Part shown: positions 25,176-33,574 of the stretch, one piece after another
Layout: each line of letters starts with the position of its first letter
Position numbering within the stretch: the first letter of the stretch is position 1
DNA from: Streptomyces tubercidicus
GTDB taxonomy: Bacteria > Actinomycetota > Actinomycetes > Streptomycetales > Streptomycetaceae
NCBI RefSeq assembly: GCF_027497495.1
Contig: NZ_CP114205.1
Span: forward strand, 1,302,001-1,366,000
Direction: 5' to 3'
Length of the DNA: 64,000 nucleotides
The notes under the pieces: model-generated
The model's input: the letters and a program-made list of their open reading frames with translations, nothing else
Databases searched by the model: none
What the model was told of the DNA's origin: nothing
Translations under genes and position numbers: made by a program

Positions 25176-25640
25176 ATGAGCAACCCGACACCCGACGAAA
25201 ACGCGCCCCCGAGCCAGGCCACGTCCCCCGAGGGAGCGCCGTCCGCGGCGGAGGAGGCGAATACCCAGGCCGCGCTGGTGGATCTTGCGAACAGCATGGC
25301 CCTGCTGCCGCAGGCGCCGCCGGCCGAGGGCGAGGAGGCGCAGCCGGAGGGCGCTATCTCGCTGCCGGTCATCGAGCAGGACGGCAACCGGTACGTCCCC
25401 GTCTTCACCACCGAGGACGCGCTGGTGGCGGCCGGGGGAGATCCTGGCGCCGCGCTCAGCATCCCCGTCGTCGAACTGGCCGCTAACTGGCCGGCGGACG
25501 ATCTGTGGCTGGCGGTCAATCCGTCCACGGAGGAGGGGCTCGCCCTTCCGCCCGACTTGGTGCGGGCGCTGCCGGTCTTCAGCCAAGCCGGTGCGCAGGG
25601 TGGTGGGCCTGGGGAGCCGGGCCAGGGCTCTATGGGATAG
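25176..25640 (+). CDS. SseB-family protein, probably C-terminally truncated
   Basis: A 154-residue SseB-like protein. After an acidic, disordered N-terminus comes the SseB core (ISLPVIEQDGNRYVPVFTTEDALVAAG, IPVVELAANWPADDLWLAVNPSTEEGLALP, residues about 65-130). Full-length relatives carry a further C-terminal domain. Here a TAG at 25638-25640 ends the protein, yet the same frame stays open and coding-like for another 87 codons up to TGA 25902. ATG 25176 has GAGAGG upstream. It is a paralogue of the SseB region at 18568. Function is unknown; the E. coli name comes from serine sensitivity. Confidence 0.82.
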   Translation: MSNPTPDENAPPSQATSPEGAPSAAEEANTQAALVDLANSMALLPQAPPAEGEEAQPEGAISLPVIEQDGNRYVPVFTTEDALVAAGGDPGAALSIPVVELAANWPADDLWLAVNPSTEEGLALPPDLVRALPVFSQAGAQGGGPGEPGQGSMG

Positions 25641-25904
25641 CGGGGCCGAACGGATAGCACGGCGGCCCTGGTCCCGCCAGGAGCAGCCTCGGCCGGCCAG
25701 CGCGCGGACGGGGCCGGGGTCGTCCCGGACTCCCCCGTGACCAACGCGCCACAGTTCCCCGTGACCGAGCCGGTGACGGGCGCGCCGGAAGGCAAGCCCA
25801 CCCCCACAGGTACCGCTAACCCCCGGCCCGGTGCGGGGGCGGACCGGCTGTCCTGGTGGGTGCCGGGGCAGAAGACTCGGCGGTATGACGACGACGAGTG
25901 TTGA
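25641..25904 (+). pseudogene. In-frame coding-like extension of the sseB-like gene beyond TAG
   Basis: In the frame of the preceding gene, codons after the TAG keep high third-position GC and encode TAALVPPGAASAGQRADG and VVPDSPVTNAPQFPVTEPVT, ending at TGA 25902-25904 inside the next gene's first codons. This looks like the former C-terminus cut off by a nonsense mutation. The Pro-rich composition means chance openness in GC-rich DNA remains possible. Confidence 0.35.
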
Positions 25905-26937
25905 GTTCTCCCGTTCGGCTGCCGTTCCGGAAGCGGCCTCAGGCAGCGACTTCGCGGGGCTGTCGCGCCGGATCGTGGCGGCGGGGCTGTTGCGGCGGCG
26001 GCCCGGGTATTACGCGGTGCGGATCGCGCTGGTGACGATGGCGTTCGCGGGTGGGTGGGTGGCGTTCTTCACGCTGGGTGACAGCTGGTGGCAGCTGGCC
26101 GTGGCGGCGTTTCTGGCGTTGGTGTTCGCGCAGGTCGCGCTGGTCACTCATGATGTGGCGCACCGACAGGTGTTCCGCGGGCGCCGGCCGAGCGAGATCG
26201 GCGGTCTGCTGTTCGGCAACCTGGGGGTGGGGATGTCGTACGGCTGGTGGATGAACAAGCACACCCGGCATCACGCCAACCCGAACCACGAGGAGCTGGA
26301 CCCGGACGTGGCGCCGGACATTCTGGTGTGGTCACGGGACCAGGCGCGGGCCGCTACGGGGCTGCCTCGCTTCATCGGCCGTTATCAGGCGCAGTTGTTC
26401 TTCCCGTTGCTGACGCTGGAAGGGTTCAACCTGCGGGTGGCGAGCATCCGGGCGCTGCGGTCGCCCACCATGAAGCATTGGGGAAGCGAGGCCGCGCTGC
26501 TGCTGACACATATCGTCCTGTATCTCAGCGCGCTGTTCCTGGTGCTGTCGCCCGGTAAGGCGGTCACCTTTCTCCTCGTCCACCAGGCGGTCTTCGGTGT
26601 CTACTTGGGGTGCACCTTCGCGCCGAATCACAAGGGGATGCCGACGCTGACGGGCGGCGCCCGGCCGGACTTTCTGCGCCGTCAGGTGCTGACGTCACGG
26701 AATGTCCGGGGCGGGGTGCTGACCGACCTCCTGCTCGGTGGGCTCAACTATCAGATCGAGCACCACCTGTTCCCCAGCATGCCGACACCGCATCTGCGGC
26801 GTGCGCAGGTGATCGTGCGGGCGTACTGCGCCGAGATCGGTGTCCCGTACCACGAGACGGGGCTGGTCAGGTCGTATGCGGAGGCGCTGCGGCACTTGCG
26901 GCGAGTGGGGGAACCTCTTCGTGGTCCGCGGGCGTAG
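25885..26937 (+). CDS. Membrane fatty-acid desaturase
   Basis: A 350-residue di-iron acyl desaturase that inserts a double bond into fatty-acyl chains. The three histidine boxes are intact: HDVAH (about 90), HTRHH (about 126) and QIEHHLFP (about 289). Four hydrophobic segments lie between them, e.g. YAVRIALVTMAFAGGWVAFF. ATG 25885 begins MTTTSVEFSRSAAVPE; an upstream in-frame ATG adds only an unlikely Arg/Gly stretch. Its 3' end overlaps the convergent amino-acid permease gene by 71 bases. The electron donor (ferredoxin or flavoprotein) is not adjacent. Confidence 0.94.
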   Translation: MTTTSVEFSRSAAVPEAASGSDFAGLSRRIVAAGLLRRRPGYYAVRIALVTMAFAGGWVAFFTLGDSWWQLAVAAFLALVFAQVALVTHDVAHRQVFRGRRPSEIGGLLFGNLGVGMSYGWWMNKHTRHHANPNHEELDPDVAPDILVWSRDQARAATGLPRFIGRYQAQLFFPLLTLEGFNLRVASIRALRSPTMKHWGSEAALLLTHIVLYLSALFLVLSPGKAVTFLLVHQAVFGVYLGCTFAPNHKGMPTLTGGARPDFLRRQVLTSRNVRGGVLTDLLLGGLNYQIEHHLFPSMPTPHLRRAQVIVRAYCAEIGVPYHETGLVRSYAEALRHLRRVGEPLRGPRA

Positions 26938-28279
26938 CCGGCGTCGCCGTGGCCGCCGACTCCTCCTGGCGTGCCGTACGACGGGCCGCCATCCAGGCGT
27001 AGACGAGGATCCCCGCGAACAGGAAGAGCACGCCCTGGTAGATCGCGGCGTAACCGGCGCCGGCTACGAGCCAGAAGGTGAAGCCGAAGGCGGTCAGGGC
27101 GAGGGTCAGATCGCGGGCGAAGCGGGCCGGGCGGACCTTGTCGCGGCGGCCGGTGAGCAGGAAGTAGACCTGGGCGCCGGCGGCGAGGAGGTAGGGCACG
27201 GTCGCCGAGAAGGTGGTGATCAGCACCAGTATCTCGAAGACCCCGCCGGAGCCGATCAGGTAGTTGATCACCGTGAGGGCGCTGGCCAGTACGACGGCGG
27301 CGAGGACGCCGAAGGTCGGGACACCGCGCCGCTTGGTCAGGAACGCGGCGGGGAACAGCTCGTCCTTCGCCGCGGCGTACGGGGACTGCGCGCTCATCAG
27401 GGTCCAGCCGTTGAGCGCGCCGATGATCGAGACGACGGCGGCGAGGGCGACGACCGTGCCGCCCCAGTGCCCGCCGAACATCGCGTTCACCGCGTCGGAG
27501 AACGGTGCCTGGGACTTCACCAGCTTGTCGTGGGCGACGGTGCCGAAGACGGCGACGGTGCCCAACAGGTAGACCACGGCGGAGCCGATGGTGCCGAGGA
27601 CGGTGGCCCGGCCGACGTTCCGCTCCGGGTCGCGGACCTCGCCCGCGCTCATCGCGGCGGACTCCACGCCGACGTAGGAGTAGAGCAGGATCGCCGCGGC
27701 CGCGGACATCCCGCCGAGCGCGCTGCCGCTGCCCTCGTGGAACGAGCCGAGGTTGGCCGGGTCGAAGAAGAACAGGCCGACGACGGCGATGAAGAGCAGC
27801 GGGATGAACTTCAGGACGGTGGAGATCGTCTGGACCAGGCCGACGTAGCGGGTGCCCGCGAAGTTGGCGAGGGCCGGGAGCCAGAGCGCGCCGAGGGCGA
27901 TCGCGAGGTCGGTGGCGTCATCGGGGCGGCCCGGGAGGAGGACATGGACGTAGCCGACGATGGCGACCGCGAGCGCCGCGTTGCTGACCCAGGTCATGGT
28001 CCAGTACGACCAGGCGGACAGGAATCCGGCGAAGTCGCCGAACGCCTCGCGCGCGTAGACGTAGGGGCCGCCGGTGTCCGGGTGGCGCTCGGCGAGCCGT
28101 CCGAAGACCAGGGCGAGGGCGACGGCGCCGACGGTCAGTACGCCGAAGGCGACGAGGCTGACGGTGCCGAAGGGGGCCACCGATGCCGGCAGCAGAAAGA
28201 TGCCGCCACCGATGATGTTGCCCATCACTAGGCAGGTGGCGGTTCCCAGACCGAAGCGGCGCGTGTGCCGGTCGTTCAT
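26867..28279 (-). CDS. Amino acid permease (APC superfamily, basic amino-acid/polyamine antiporter type)
   Basis: A 470-residue, 12-segment APC transporter. The N-terminal signature LGTATCLVMGNIIGGGIFLLPASVAPFG (unwound segment 1 with the substrate-binding Gly run) and later YSYVGVESAAMSAGEVRDPERNVGRAT are typical of AdiC/ArcD-like arginine or polyamine exchangers. The tail is Ala/Thr/Pro-rich. The start is ATG 28279 with GAGAGG upstream. The last 23 codons overlap the end of the desaturase gene on the other strand. The substrate is inferred only to be an amino acid or amine. Confidence 0.92.
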   Translation of the reverse strand: MNDRHTRRFGLGTATCLVMGNIIGGGIFLLPASVAPFGTVSLVAFGVLTVGAVALALVFGRLAERHPDTGGPYVYAREAFGDFAGFLSAWSYWTMTWVSNAALAVAIVGYVHVLLPGRPDDATDLAIALGALWLPALANFAGTRYVGLVQTISTVLKFIPLLFIAVVGLFFFDPANLGSFHEGSGSALGGMSAAAAILLYSYVGVESAAMSAGEVRDPERNVGRATVLGTIGSAVVYLLGTVAVFGTVAHDKLVKSQAPFSDAVNAMFGGHWGGTVVALAAVVSIIGALNGWTLMSAQSPYAAAKDELFPAAFLTKRRGVPTFGVLAAVVLASALTVINYLIGSGGVFEILVLITTFSATVPYLLAAGAQVYFLLTGRRDKVRPARFARDLTLALTAFGFTFWLVAGAGYAAIYQGVLFLFAGILVYAWMAARRTARQEESAATATPATPADHEEVPPLAASAAAPPHTT

Positions 28280-28364
28280 GGCGTGGTGGGCCTCTCGTCG
28301 TGCGCTGTGCACCCGGCGTTACCGAGCGGGGTTCATCGTCGGCGATCGTCGGCGCCCGCCAAAA

Positions 28365-30515
28365 TCAGCGGGGATCGTCCTGTGCGCTGGGGTCCGGGGA
28401 GGGAAAACCTGCGGGCCTGCCCGCCCCGCGCCGTATTTCGTCCGCGGCCGGTCCGAGGGGCAGTTGTGGCCCCTCGGCCTCCGCCAGCCAGCGGCGCAGC
28501 ACCCGGTGCACCTGTTCGGCGCCGGTCAGCGGCTCGCCGTCCGGGGTGGGCGGGGTCAGCTCGACGGGCCACAGCAGGAAGGGGTGGCTCTGGGCGCCGC
28601 CCAGCCCACCGTGCGAGCCGATCTGCTCCTCGAAGGCGTGTACCGCACCGGTCGCCGGGTCGCAGGCGGAGTTGACCATCAGGTCGGCGGTGTGCGGGAA
28701 GCGGTCGGTGCGTCGTACGGCCTCGGCCGCGCCGTCGCCGAACGGGGCCAGAGGGTCGGCGCCGATGAGGCGGCCGGTGGCGAGATGGTGCTCGCTGCCG
28801 GCCGGGCCGAGCACCACGGGGCCGTGGACCGCCGAGCGGACCAGCAGGAAGCCGATGCCGGGGTGGTTGGCGAGGGTGGCGAGCAGGGCGGGGTGTCTGC
28901 GGTCCAGCTCCTCGCGGGTGATCCGGCCGGGCACATCGGGGAACGACACCAGGCCGAGGTTTCCGGAGGCGAGCACGAGCGGCTGGGAGGCACCCGCGCC
29001 CGCCGTACGCTCCGGGCCCTGCCCCGCCGCCTCCTCGGGGCGGTGCAGCGCGGCCCGCGCCGCCTCCCTGGCCTCGGCTCCGCTCGGGGTACGGCCCGCG
29101 CGGCGGGGCACCGGCAGCCCGCAGCCGGCGCGGACGAGATCGCCCAGGCTCAGCCCGTAGCGCTCCAGGAACGTCGGGCCGTGGCTCTGGCCGTGGTCGG
29201 AGAGCAGCACCAGGCGGTACGGACGCGGTGCGTGCCGTGCGGCTCCGGCGATCAGCGCGATGGCCCGGTCGAGGCTGCGCAGGACCTGGAGCGCATCGCG
29301 GTGGGCGGGTCCGGAGTGGTGGGCCACCTCGTCGTAGGCGACGAGGTCGGCGTAGATGGCGGTGCGGCCGGCGAGCAGGTCGCCGATGACGGCCGCGACC
29401 ACCACATCGCGCTCGACGACCGTGGCGAAGGCCCGGATGACGGGGTAGAGGCCGCCTCGTTTGACCCGCGGAAGTTCGCGGCGGAAGCGGGAGCGCAGCG
29501 ACTGGGCGATCTCACGGAGGACCTCGGCGGCGAAGGAGACGGCAGTACGGGTCGCGTTGGCCGGGTCGGAGAAGTAGGCGAAGTAGCCGGCGCGGGAGCG
29601 GTTGTGCTTGCCGCGCCGGGCGGCCACCGACATGACCAGGGCGACCTGGTCGGCGCCGCCGCTGAAGAGGTTGCCGCGGCTGGCCCCGTCGTAGGCGAGC
29701 AGTCCGCCGTCGCCGGTGCGCTCGATGGCGCGGCGCTGGAGTGCGGCGGCGCCGCTGGGCCGGTTGCTGACGACGATGCTGCGGGTGTCCTTCTCGTACC
29801 AGCGGAAGGCCGGCAGATCCTCGTTGCTGCCGTGCAGGAGGGCGAGCTGGCTGGCGCCGGTCTGGCTGGACCAGTCGGTGCGCCAGGGGGTGAGGCGGTG
29901 GCTGTCGCCGGCCCAGCGGGCGACGGTCGGCATCAGCGGCCGCTCGCCCCGGAGAGCCTCACACAGCAGGTCGTGGCCGACGCCGTCGAGCTGGAGGAAG
30001 AGCGTGCCGGGCGTGGCCGGAGCGGAAGAACGGCTGCCCCGGCGGCCGCGGCGGCGTCCGGCGAGCCGGACCAGTCTGCGGTGGTACGCCTCGTCATTGC
30101 GCACCGCGAGGAAGGCGGAGGTGGCCGAGGAGGCGGCGGACATCGCGGCCGCGACGATCACCGCGGTCTCCGGTGCGGCCTGGCCGCGCCCCTCGGGGAT
30201 CAGATCGAGGGCGAGCAGCAGCAGGGAGCCATTGAGGAAGAAGACCAGCAGGCCGAGGACGAGCGCCGGCACCAGCAGCAGGGCACGCACGAGAACGGGC
30301 CACACCAGCGCGCTGAGCAGGCCGAACGCTCCGGCACCCAGGGCGGCGGTCAGGGCGGTACGGGTGAGGCTGTCACCGCCCGCCGACTGCAGCCGGAAGT
30401 CGGGCAGCAGCCCGGCGAGCACCAGCAGCGTGAGGCTGGACACCAGCCAGACCGCGAGCACCCGGAACAGGGCGCCGCTGAGGACCTTCCACCCCGGCAT
30501 CCGCACGCCGCTCAC
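28365..30515 (-). CDS. Holin-like membrane region fused to alkaline-phosphatase-superfamily domain
   Basis: A 716-residue protein often labelled phage holin family in streptomycetes. The first 150 residues hold four hydrophobic segments (VLAVWLVSSLTLLVLAGLL, ALGAGAFGLLSALVWPVLV, ALLLVPALVLGLLVFFLNG). The rest is an alkaline-phosphatase/phosphodiesterase-type domain: LQLDGVGHDLL (first metal Asp), WSSQTGASQ (candidate nucleophile Thr/Ser), YADLVAYDEVAHHSG (Asp and His), VLLSDHGQSHG (Asp-His), GSHGGLGGAQSHPFLLWP (last His). A membrane-tethered phosphodiesterase or phosphoglycerol-transferase-like role is inferred; there is no reason to think it belongs to a phage. GTG 30515 has GGAGG five bases upstream; ATG 30500 is the alternative. 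Confidence 0.82.
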   Translation of the reverse strand: MSGVRMPGWKVLSGALFRVLAVWLVSSLTLLVLAGLLPDFRLQSAGGDSLTRTALTAALGAGAFGLLSALVWPVLVRALLLVPALVLGLLVFFLNGSLLLLALDLIPEGRGQAAPETAVIVAAAMSAASSATSAFLAVRNDEAYHRRLVRLAGRRRGRRGSRSSAPATPGTLFLQLDGVGHDLLCEALRGERPLMPTVARWAGDSHRLTPWRTDWSSQTGASQLALLHGSNEDLPAFRWYEKDTRSIVVSNRPSGAAALQRRAIERTGDGGLLAYDGASRGNLFSGGADQVALVMSVAARRGKHNRSRAGYFAYFSDPANATRTAVSFAAEVLREIAQSLRSRFRRELPRVKRGGLYPVIRAFATVVERDVVVAAVIGDLLAGRTAIYADLVAYDEVAHHSGPAHRDALQVLRSLDRAIALIAGAARHAPRPYRLVLLSDHGQSHGPTFLERYGLSLGDLVRAGCGLPVPRRAGRTPSGAEAREAARAALHRPEEAAGQGPERTAGAGASQPLVLASGNLGLVSFPDVPGRITREELDRRHPALLATLANHPGIGFLLVRSAVHGPVVLGPAGSEHHLATGRLIGADPLAPFGDGAAEAVRRTDRFPHTADLMVNSACDPATGAVHAFEEQIGSHGGLGGAQSHPFLLWPVELTPPTPDGEPLTGAEQVHRVLRRWLAEAEGPQLPLGPAADEIRRGAGRPAGFPSPDPSAQDDPR

Positions 30516-30721
30516 CTCACCCTCCGGCCCGCTCGGGCTACGGGCCTGCCGCCAGCATCGCACCAGGCGTCGGAGCGCGAGAGGGCCTGTGGATAACCGC
30601 GTCGGTCGCTCCCCGTCGGCCGTTTTCCGGGCCGGATGGTGGAGGATCGAGGGGACCGCACACGGGAAGCGAGCCGGCCGCCCGCGGCACGGGGGCGGCA
30701 CGTCGGGACGGGAGGTGCTCG

Positions 30722-31501
30722 GTGTCGGTGGAGGTCACTTGGTGGGGGCATGCCACGGTGACGGTCGAGGACTCCGGGGTGCGGGTGCTGACGGATCCGC
30801 TGTTCGTGCCCCGGCTGGCCCATCTGCGGCGTCGGCGGGGCGCGCTGCCGCCGCCCGAGGCCGCGCGGGCCGATGTCGTCCTGGTCTCGCATCTGCACGC
30901 CGACCATCTGCACCCCGCCTCGCTGGCCCGGCTCGCGCCGGGGACCCGGCTGGTGGTGCCGCGCGGCGCGACGGCCGCGGTGCCGGGGCTGCGGCGGGTG
31001 GCGGTGGCCCGTGCGCTGCGGATCACCGAGCTGCGGGCGGGCGAGGAGTGCACGGCGGGCGCGCTGACGGTCCGCGCGGTGTCCGCGGCGCACGACGGGC
31101 GGCGGCTGCCCTACGGGCCGCGCCGGGTGCCGGCCCTCGGCTATGTCGTACGGGGCGCGGCCCGGACGTACTTCGCGGGCGACACCGGGCTGTTCGAGGC
31201 GATGGCGGCGGAGGTCGGGCCGTGCGAGGTGGCGCTGCTGCCGGTGGGCGGCTGGGGGCCGTTCCTGGGGCCCGGCCACCTCGATGCGCGGCGGGCGGCG
31301 CGGGCGGCGGCCCGTCTGGCGCCCGGCTGCGCGGTCCCGGTGCACTACGGCACGTACTGGCCGATCGGGATGGATGCCATCCGGCCGCATGAATTCCATG
31401 CGCCGGGCCAGGAGTTCGAGCGGCAGATGGCGCTGCTGGCGCCGGAGGTGACGGTGCACCGGCTCGGGCACGGCGAGTCGGTCCGGCCGAAGGTCGTGTG
31501 A
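30722..31501 (+). CDS. Metallo-beta-lactamase-fold hydrolase (UlaG-like)
   Basis: A 259-residue metallo-beta-lactamase-fold protein. The metal-binding motif HLHADHLH (about residue 58) follows a first strand WWGHATVTVEDSGVRVLTDPLF. Later ligands are in VSAAHDGRR, FAGDTGLFEA and the final VHYGTYWP. The pattern WGHAT...LTDPLF is that of UlaG/NAPE-PLD-like hydrolases. GTG 30722 has GGGAGG six bases upstream. Its stop overlaps the start of the DedA-type gene, so they form an operon. The substrate is unknown. A second protein of the same fold, also near lipid-type genes, lies at 32266. Confidence 0.88.
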   Translation: MSVEVTWWGHATVTVEDSGVRVLTDPLFVPRLAHLRRRRGALPPPEAARADVVLVSHLHADHLHPASLARLAPGTRLVVPRGATAAVPGLRRVAVARALRITELRAGEECTAGALTVRAVSAAHDGRRLPYGPRRVPALGYVVRGAARTYFAGDTGLFEAMAAEVGPCEVALLPVGGWGPFLGPGHLDARRAARAAARLAPGCAVPVHYGTYWPIGMDAIRPHEFHAPGQEFERQMALLAPEVTVHRLGHGESVRPKVV

Positions 31502-32145
31502 TGACGCTCGTCGGTGAGATCGGTGAACTGGCGCGGAACGTACCGCCGGAGTCGACACAGCAGGTGGTCGGCTATCCGTCGCTGTTCCTGCTGGTGGTGC
31601 TGGGGTCACTGGTGCCCGTGGTGCCGACGGGGGCGCTGGTCAGCTCGGCGGCGGTGGTCGCCTTCCATCACACCGCGCCGTTCTCGCTGCTGATGGTCTT
31701 CGCGGTGGCATCATGCGCCGCGTTCCTCGGCGATGTGGGGCTGTACTCCCTCGGGCGGCGCGGCAGCCACTCCCCCCATGGGTCGCGCTGGCTGGCACGG
31801 CTGCGGGCCCGCGCCGCACCGGAGCGGCTGGCACGGGCGCAGCACAAGCTGCGGGAGCACGGGGTCCTGGTGCTGGTGCTGTCCCGTCTGGTGCCCGCCG
31901 GGCGGATCCCGGTCATGCTGGCGTGTCTGCTCGCGGCGATGCCACTGCGGAGGTTCGTCCGTGGCGACATCCCGGCCTGTCTGGCATGGGCGGCGACGTA
32001 TCAGCTCATCGGGCTGCTGAGCGGTTCGCTGTTCCCCCGCGCATGGCAGGGCGTGGCCATGGCCGTCGCACTGACCGTGGTGATCGGTGTGGCACCGGCC
32101 GCCTGGCGGCGCCTCGGACCGGCCCGCGGCAAAGACGGGTCGTAG
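31501..32145 (+). CDS. DedA/VTT-domain membrane protein
   Basis: A 214-residue inner-membrane protein of the DedA (VTT/SNARE-associated) family. Relatives move lipids such as undecaprenyl phosphate or phosphatidylethanolamine across the membrane. Family features are the long re-entrant N-terminal region VVLGSLVPVVPTGALVSSAAVVAF, CAAFLGDVGLYSLGRRGS, and VLSRLVPAGRIPVMLACLLAAMPLRRFVRGDIPAC with the conserved R-x-x-P-x-G-R pattern. It starts at ATG 31501 (TGATG overlap with the preceding gene; a GTG at 31498 is possible). The end of the gene runs into a small tandem repeat. Confidence 0.85.
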   Translation: MTLVGEIGELARNVPPESTQQVVGYPSLFLLVVLGSLVPVVPTGALVSSAAVVAFHHTAPFSLLMVFAVASCAAFLGDVGLYSLGRRGSHSPHGSRWLARLRARAAPERLARAQHKLREHGVLVLVLSRLVPAGRIPVMLACLLAAMPLRRFVRGDIPACLAWAATYQLIGLLSGSLFPRAWQGVAMAVALTVVIGVAPAAWRRLGPARGKDGS

Positions 32146-32185
32146 TGCCACGCCCGGGTCGTAGGACCCACGCCCGGGTCGTAGG
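32137..32185. repeat. Short tandem repeat at the DedA gene 3' end
   Basis: GGGTCGTAG occurs at 32137, 32156 and 32176, and an 18-bp unit is perfectly repeated at 32148-32165 and 32168-32185. The first copy contains the DedA stop codon. It looks like slippage duplication. Confidence 0.65.
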
Positions 32186-32265
32186 GGCACGCCTCCCCAA
32201 GTGCCTTCCGCGGACCGCCCGTTCGGGATACACAGACGCGCGGGCACGCGGACACGCGGACACGC

Positions 32266-33492
32266 TCAGCGCTCCGCCAGCACCCGGGAAGCGCCGACCG
32301 GCAGATCCCAGAGATCCTCGCGGGGGCGTCCGGTGGTGGCCCAGGCGGCGCGGACCCGGTGCAGCGGTTCCAGGGGCGGTTCGCCGGAGAGCAGAAAGGT
32401 CGACCAGTGCATCGGGGCCAGGGCGCGTGCGCCCAGGTCCTGGCATGCCTTGACCGCCTCCTCCGGGTCGGTGTGCACCGGCCGCAGCATCCAGCGCGGG
32501 TCGTAGGCACCGATGGGCAGCAGCGCCAGGTCGATGCCGGGGTGGCGGCGGCCGATCTCCTCGAACCAGTGGCCGTAGCCGGTGTCCCCCGCGAAGTGGA
32601 TCCGCCGCCCGTCGGGCGCGGTCAGCAGCCAGCCGCCCCACAGAGTGCGGCAGGTGTCGGTCAGCGTCCGCTTGCTCCAGTGGTGGGCGGGGACGAACTC
32701 GAAGCGTACGGGGCCGCCGGGGGCAGGCAGTTCGACCGCCTCCCACCAGTCGAGATCGGTGACCTGGGTGAAACCGCGCCGGCGGGCCCAGGGCGCCAGT
32801 CCGGCGGGGAGCAGCAGCGGGGTGTGCCGCGGCAGCCGCTTGAGGGTCGGGGCGTCCAGGTGGTCGTAGTGGTTGTGGCTGATGACGACGGCGTCGACCG
32901 GTGGCAGGTCCTCCCAGCGGACGCCCACGGGGGTGACCCGTGCGGGCGTGCCGAGGATCTTGCGGGACCAGACCGGGTCGGTCAGTACGGTCAGCCCGCC
33001 GATCCGGATGATCCAGCTGGCGTGCCCGGCCCAGGTGAGCGCGAGGGTGGTGGGTCCTGCGGACGGCATCGGGCCCGGTGCGAAGGGGAGTTGCTGGATC
33101 TCCGGGAGAGTCTCGGGCGGCGGGCGCAGTTTGCCTTCCCGGGCGATCCGGGCCAGGGCGCGGACCCCGGGCAGCGGTGCGGTCAGCCGGTGGGTGAAGT
33201 CCCGCGGCCAGGTGCGGGGTTCGCCCAGCGGGCGCGGTGCGGCGAGCGGGGGCGGGGTGGCCGGTGGGGGCGGGGTGGCGTGAGGGAGGACGGGTGCGTC
33301 CGCGCTGGCCTGCCCGGTGGCCAGGGCCGGGGTGGGGCCCGAACCAGGGCCCGGACTGGGGCCCGAGGTGGGGCCCGGCGTGGCCCCCGTTCCCCCGCCC
33401 TGTTCGGCGCCGACGCCGGGTCCGGCAGTGGGCGGGAGTCGCTCGGTGTCGGGGGGCTGCTCGGCGAGGGAGCGCTCGGTCTGTTCGGTCAT
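32266..33492 (-). CDS. NAPE-PLD-like metallo-beta-lactamase-fold hydrolase
   Basis: A 408-residue protein. Residues 1-95 are a Pro/Gly/Ala-rich, probably disordered segment with SGPSPGPGSGP-type repeats. Then comes a metallo-beta-lactamase fold of the N-acyl-phosphatidylethanolamine phospholipase D type: TWAGHASWIIRIGGLTVLTDPVWS, SHNHYDHLD (metal ligands), FVPAHHWSKRT, HFAGDTGYGHWFEEIG and MHWSTFLLSGEPPLEP. This set is characteristic of the group and suggests hydrolysis of a phosphodiester or lipid substrate. ATG 33492 has AAGGAG seven bases upstream. The disordered N-terminus is unusual for the family. Confidence 0.88.
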   Translation of the reverse strand: MTEQTERSLAEQPPDTERLPPTAGPGVGAEQGGGTGATPGPTSGPSPGPGSGPTPALATGQASADAPVLPHATPPPPATPPPLAAPRPLGEPRTWPRDFTHRLTAPLPGVRALARIAREGKLRPPPETLPEIQQLPFAPGPMPSAGPTTLALTWAGHASWIIRIGGLTVLTDPVWSRKILGTPARVTPVGVRWEDLPPVDAVVISHNHYDHLDAPTLKRLPRHTPLLLPAGLAPWARRRGFTQVTDLDWWEAVELPAPGGPVRFEFVPAHHWSKRTLTDTCRTLWGGWLLTAPDGRRIHFAGDTGYGHWFEEIGRRHPGIDLALLPIGAYDPRWMLRPVHTDPEEAVKACQDLGARALAPMHWSTFLLSGEPPLEPLHRVRAAWATTGRPREDLWDLPVGASRVLAER

Positions 33493-33574
33493 CGAGGGGC
33501 TCCTTACGGTGGACGGAACCGGGGCGGGTTCGGGGTGAGTGGCGGCGCGCGGGCGGCCGCCTAGGCGGCGGCGG

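Noticed and set aside
28365..30515. A prophage signal because of holin-like segments
   Set aside because: No other phage gene is near, and most of the protein is an alkaline-phosphatase-type domain.
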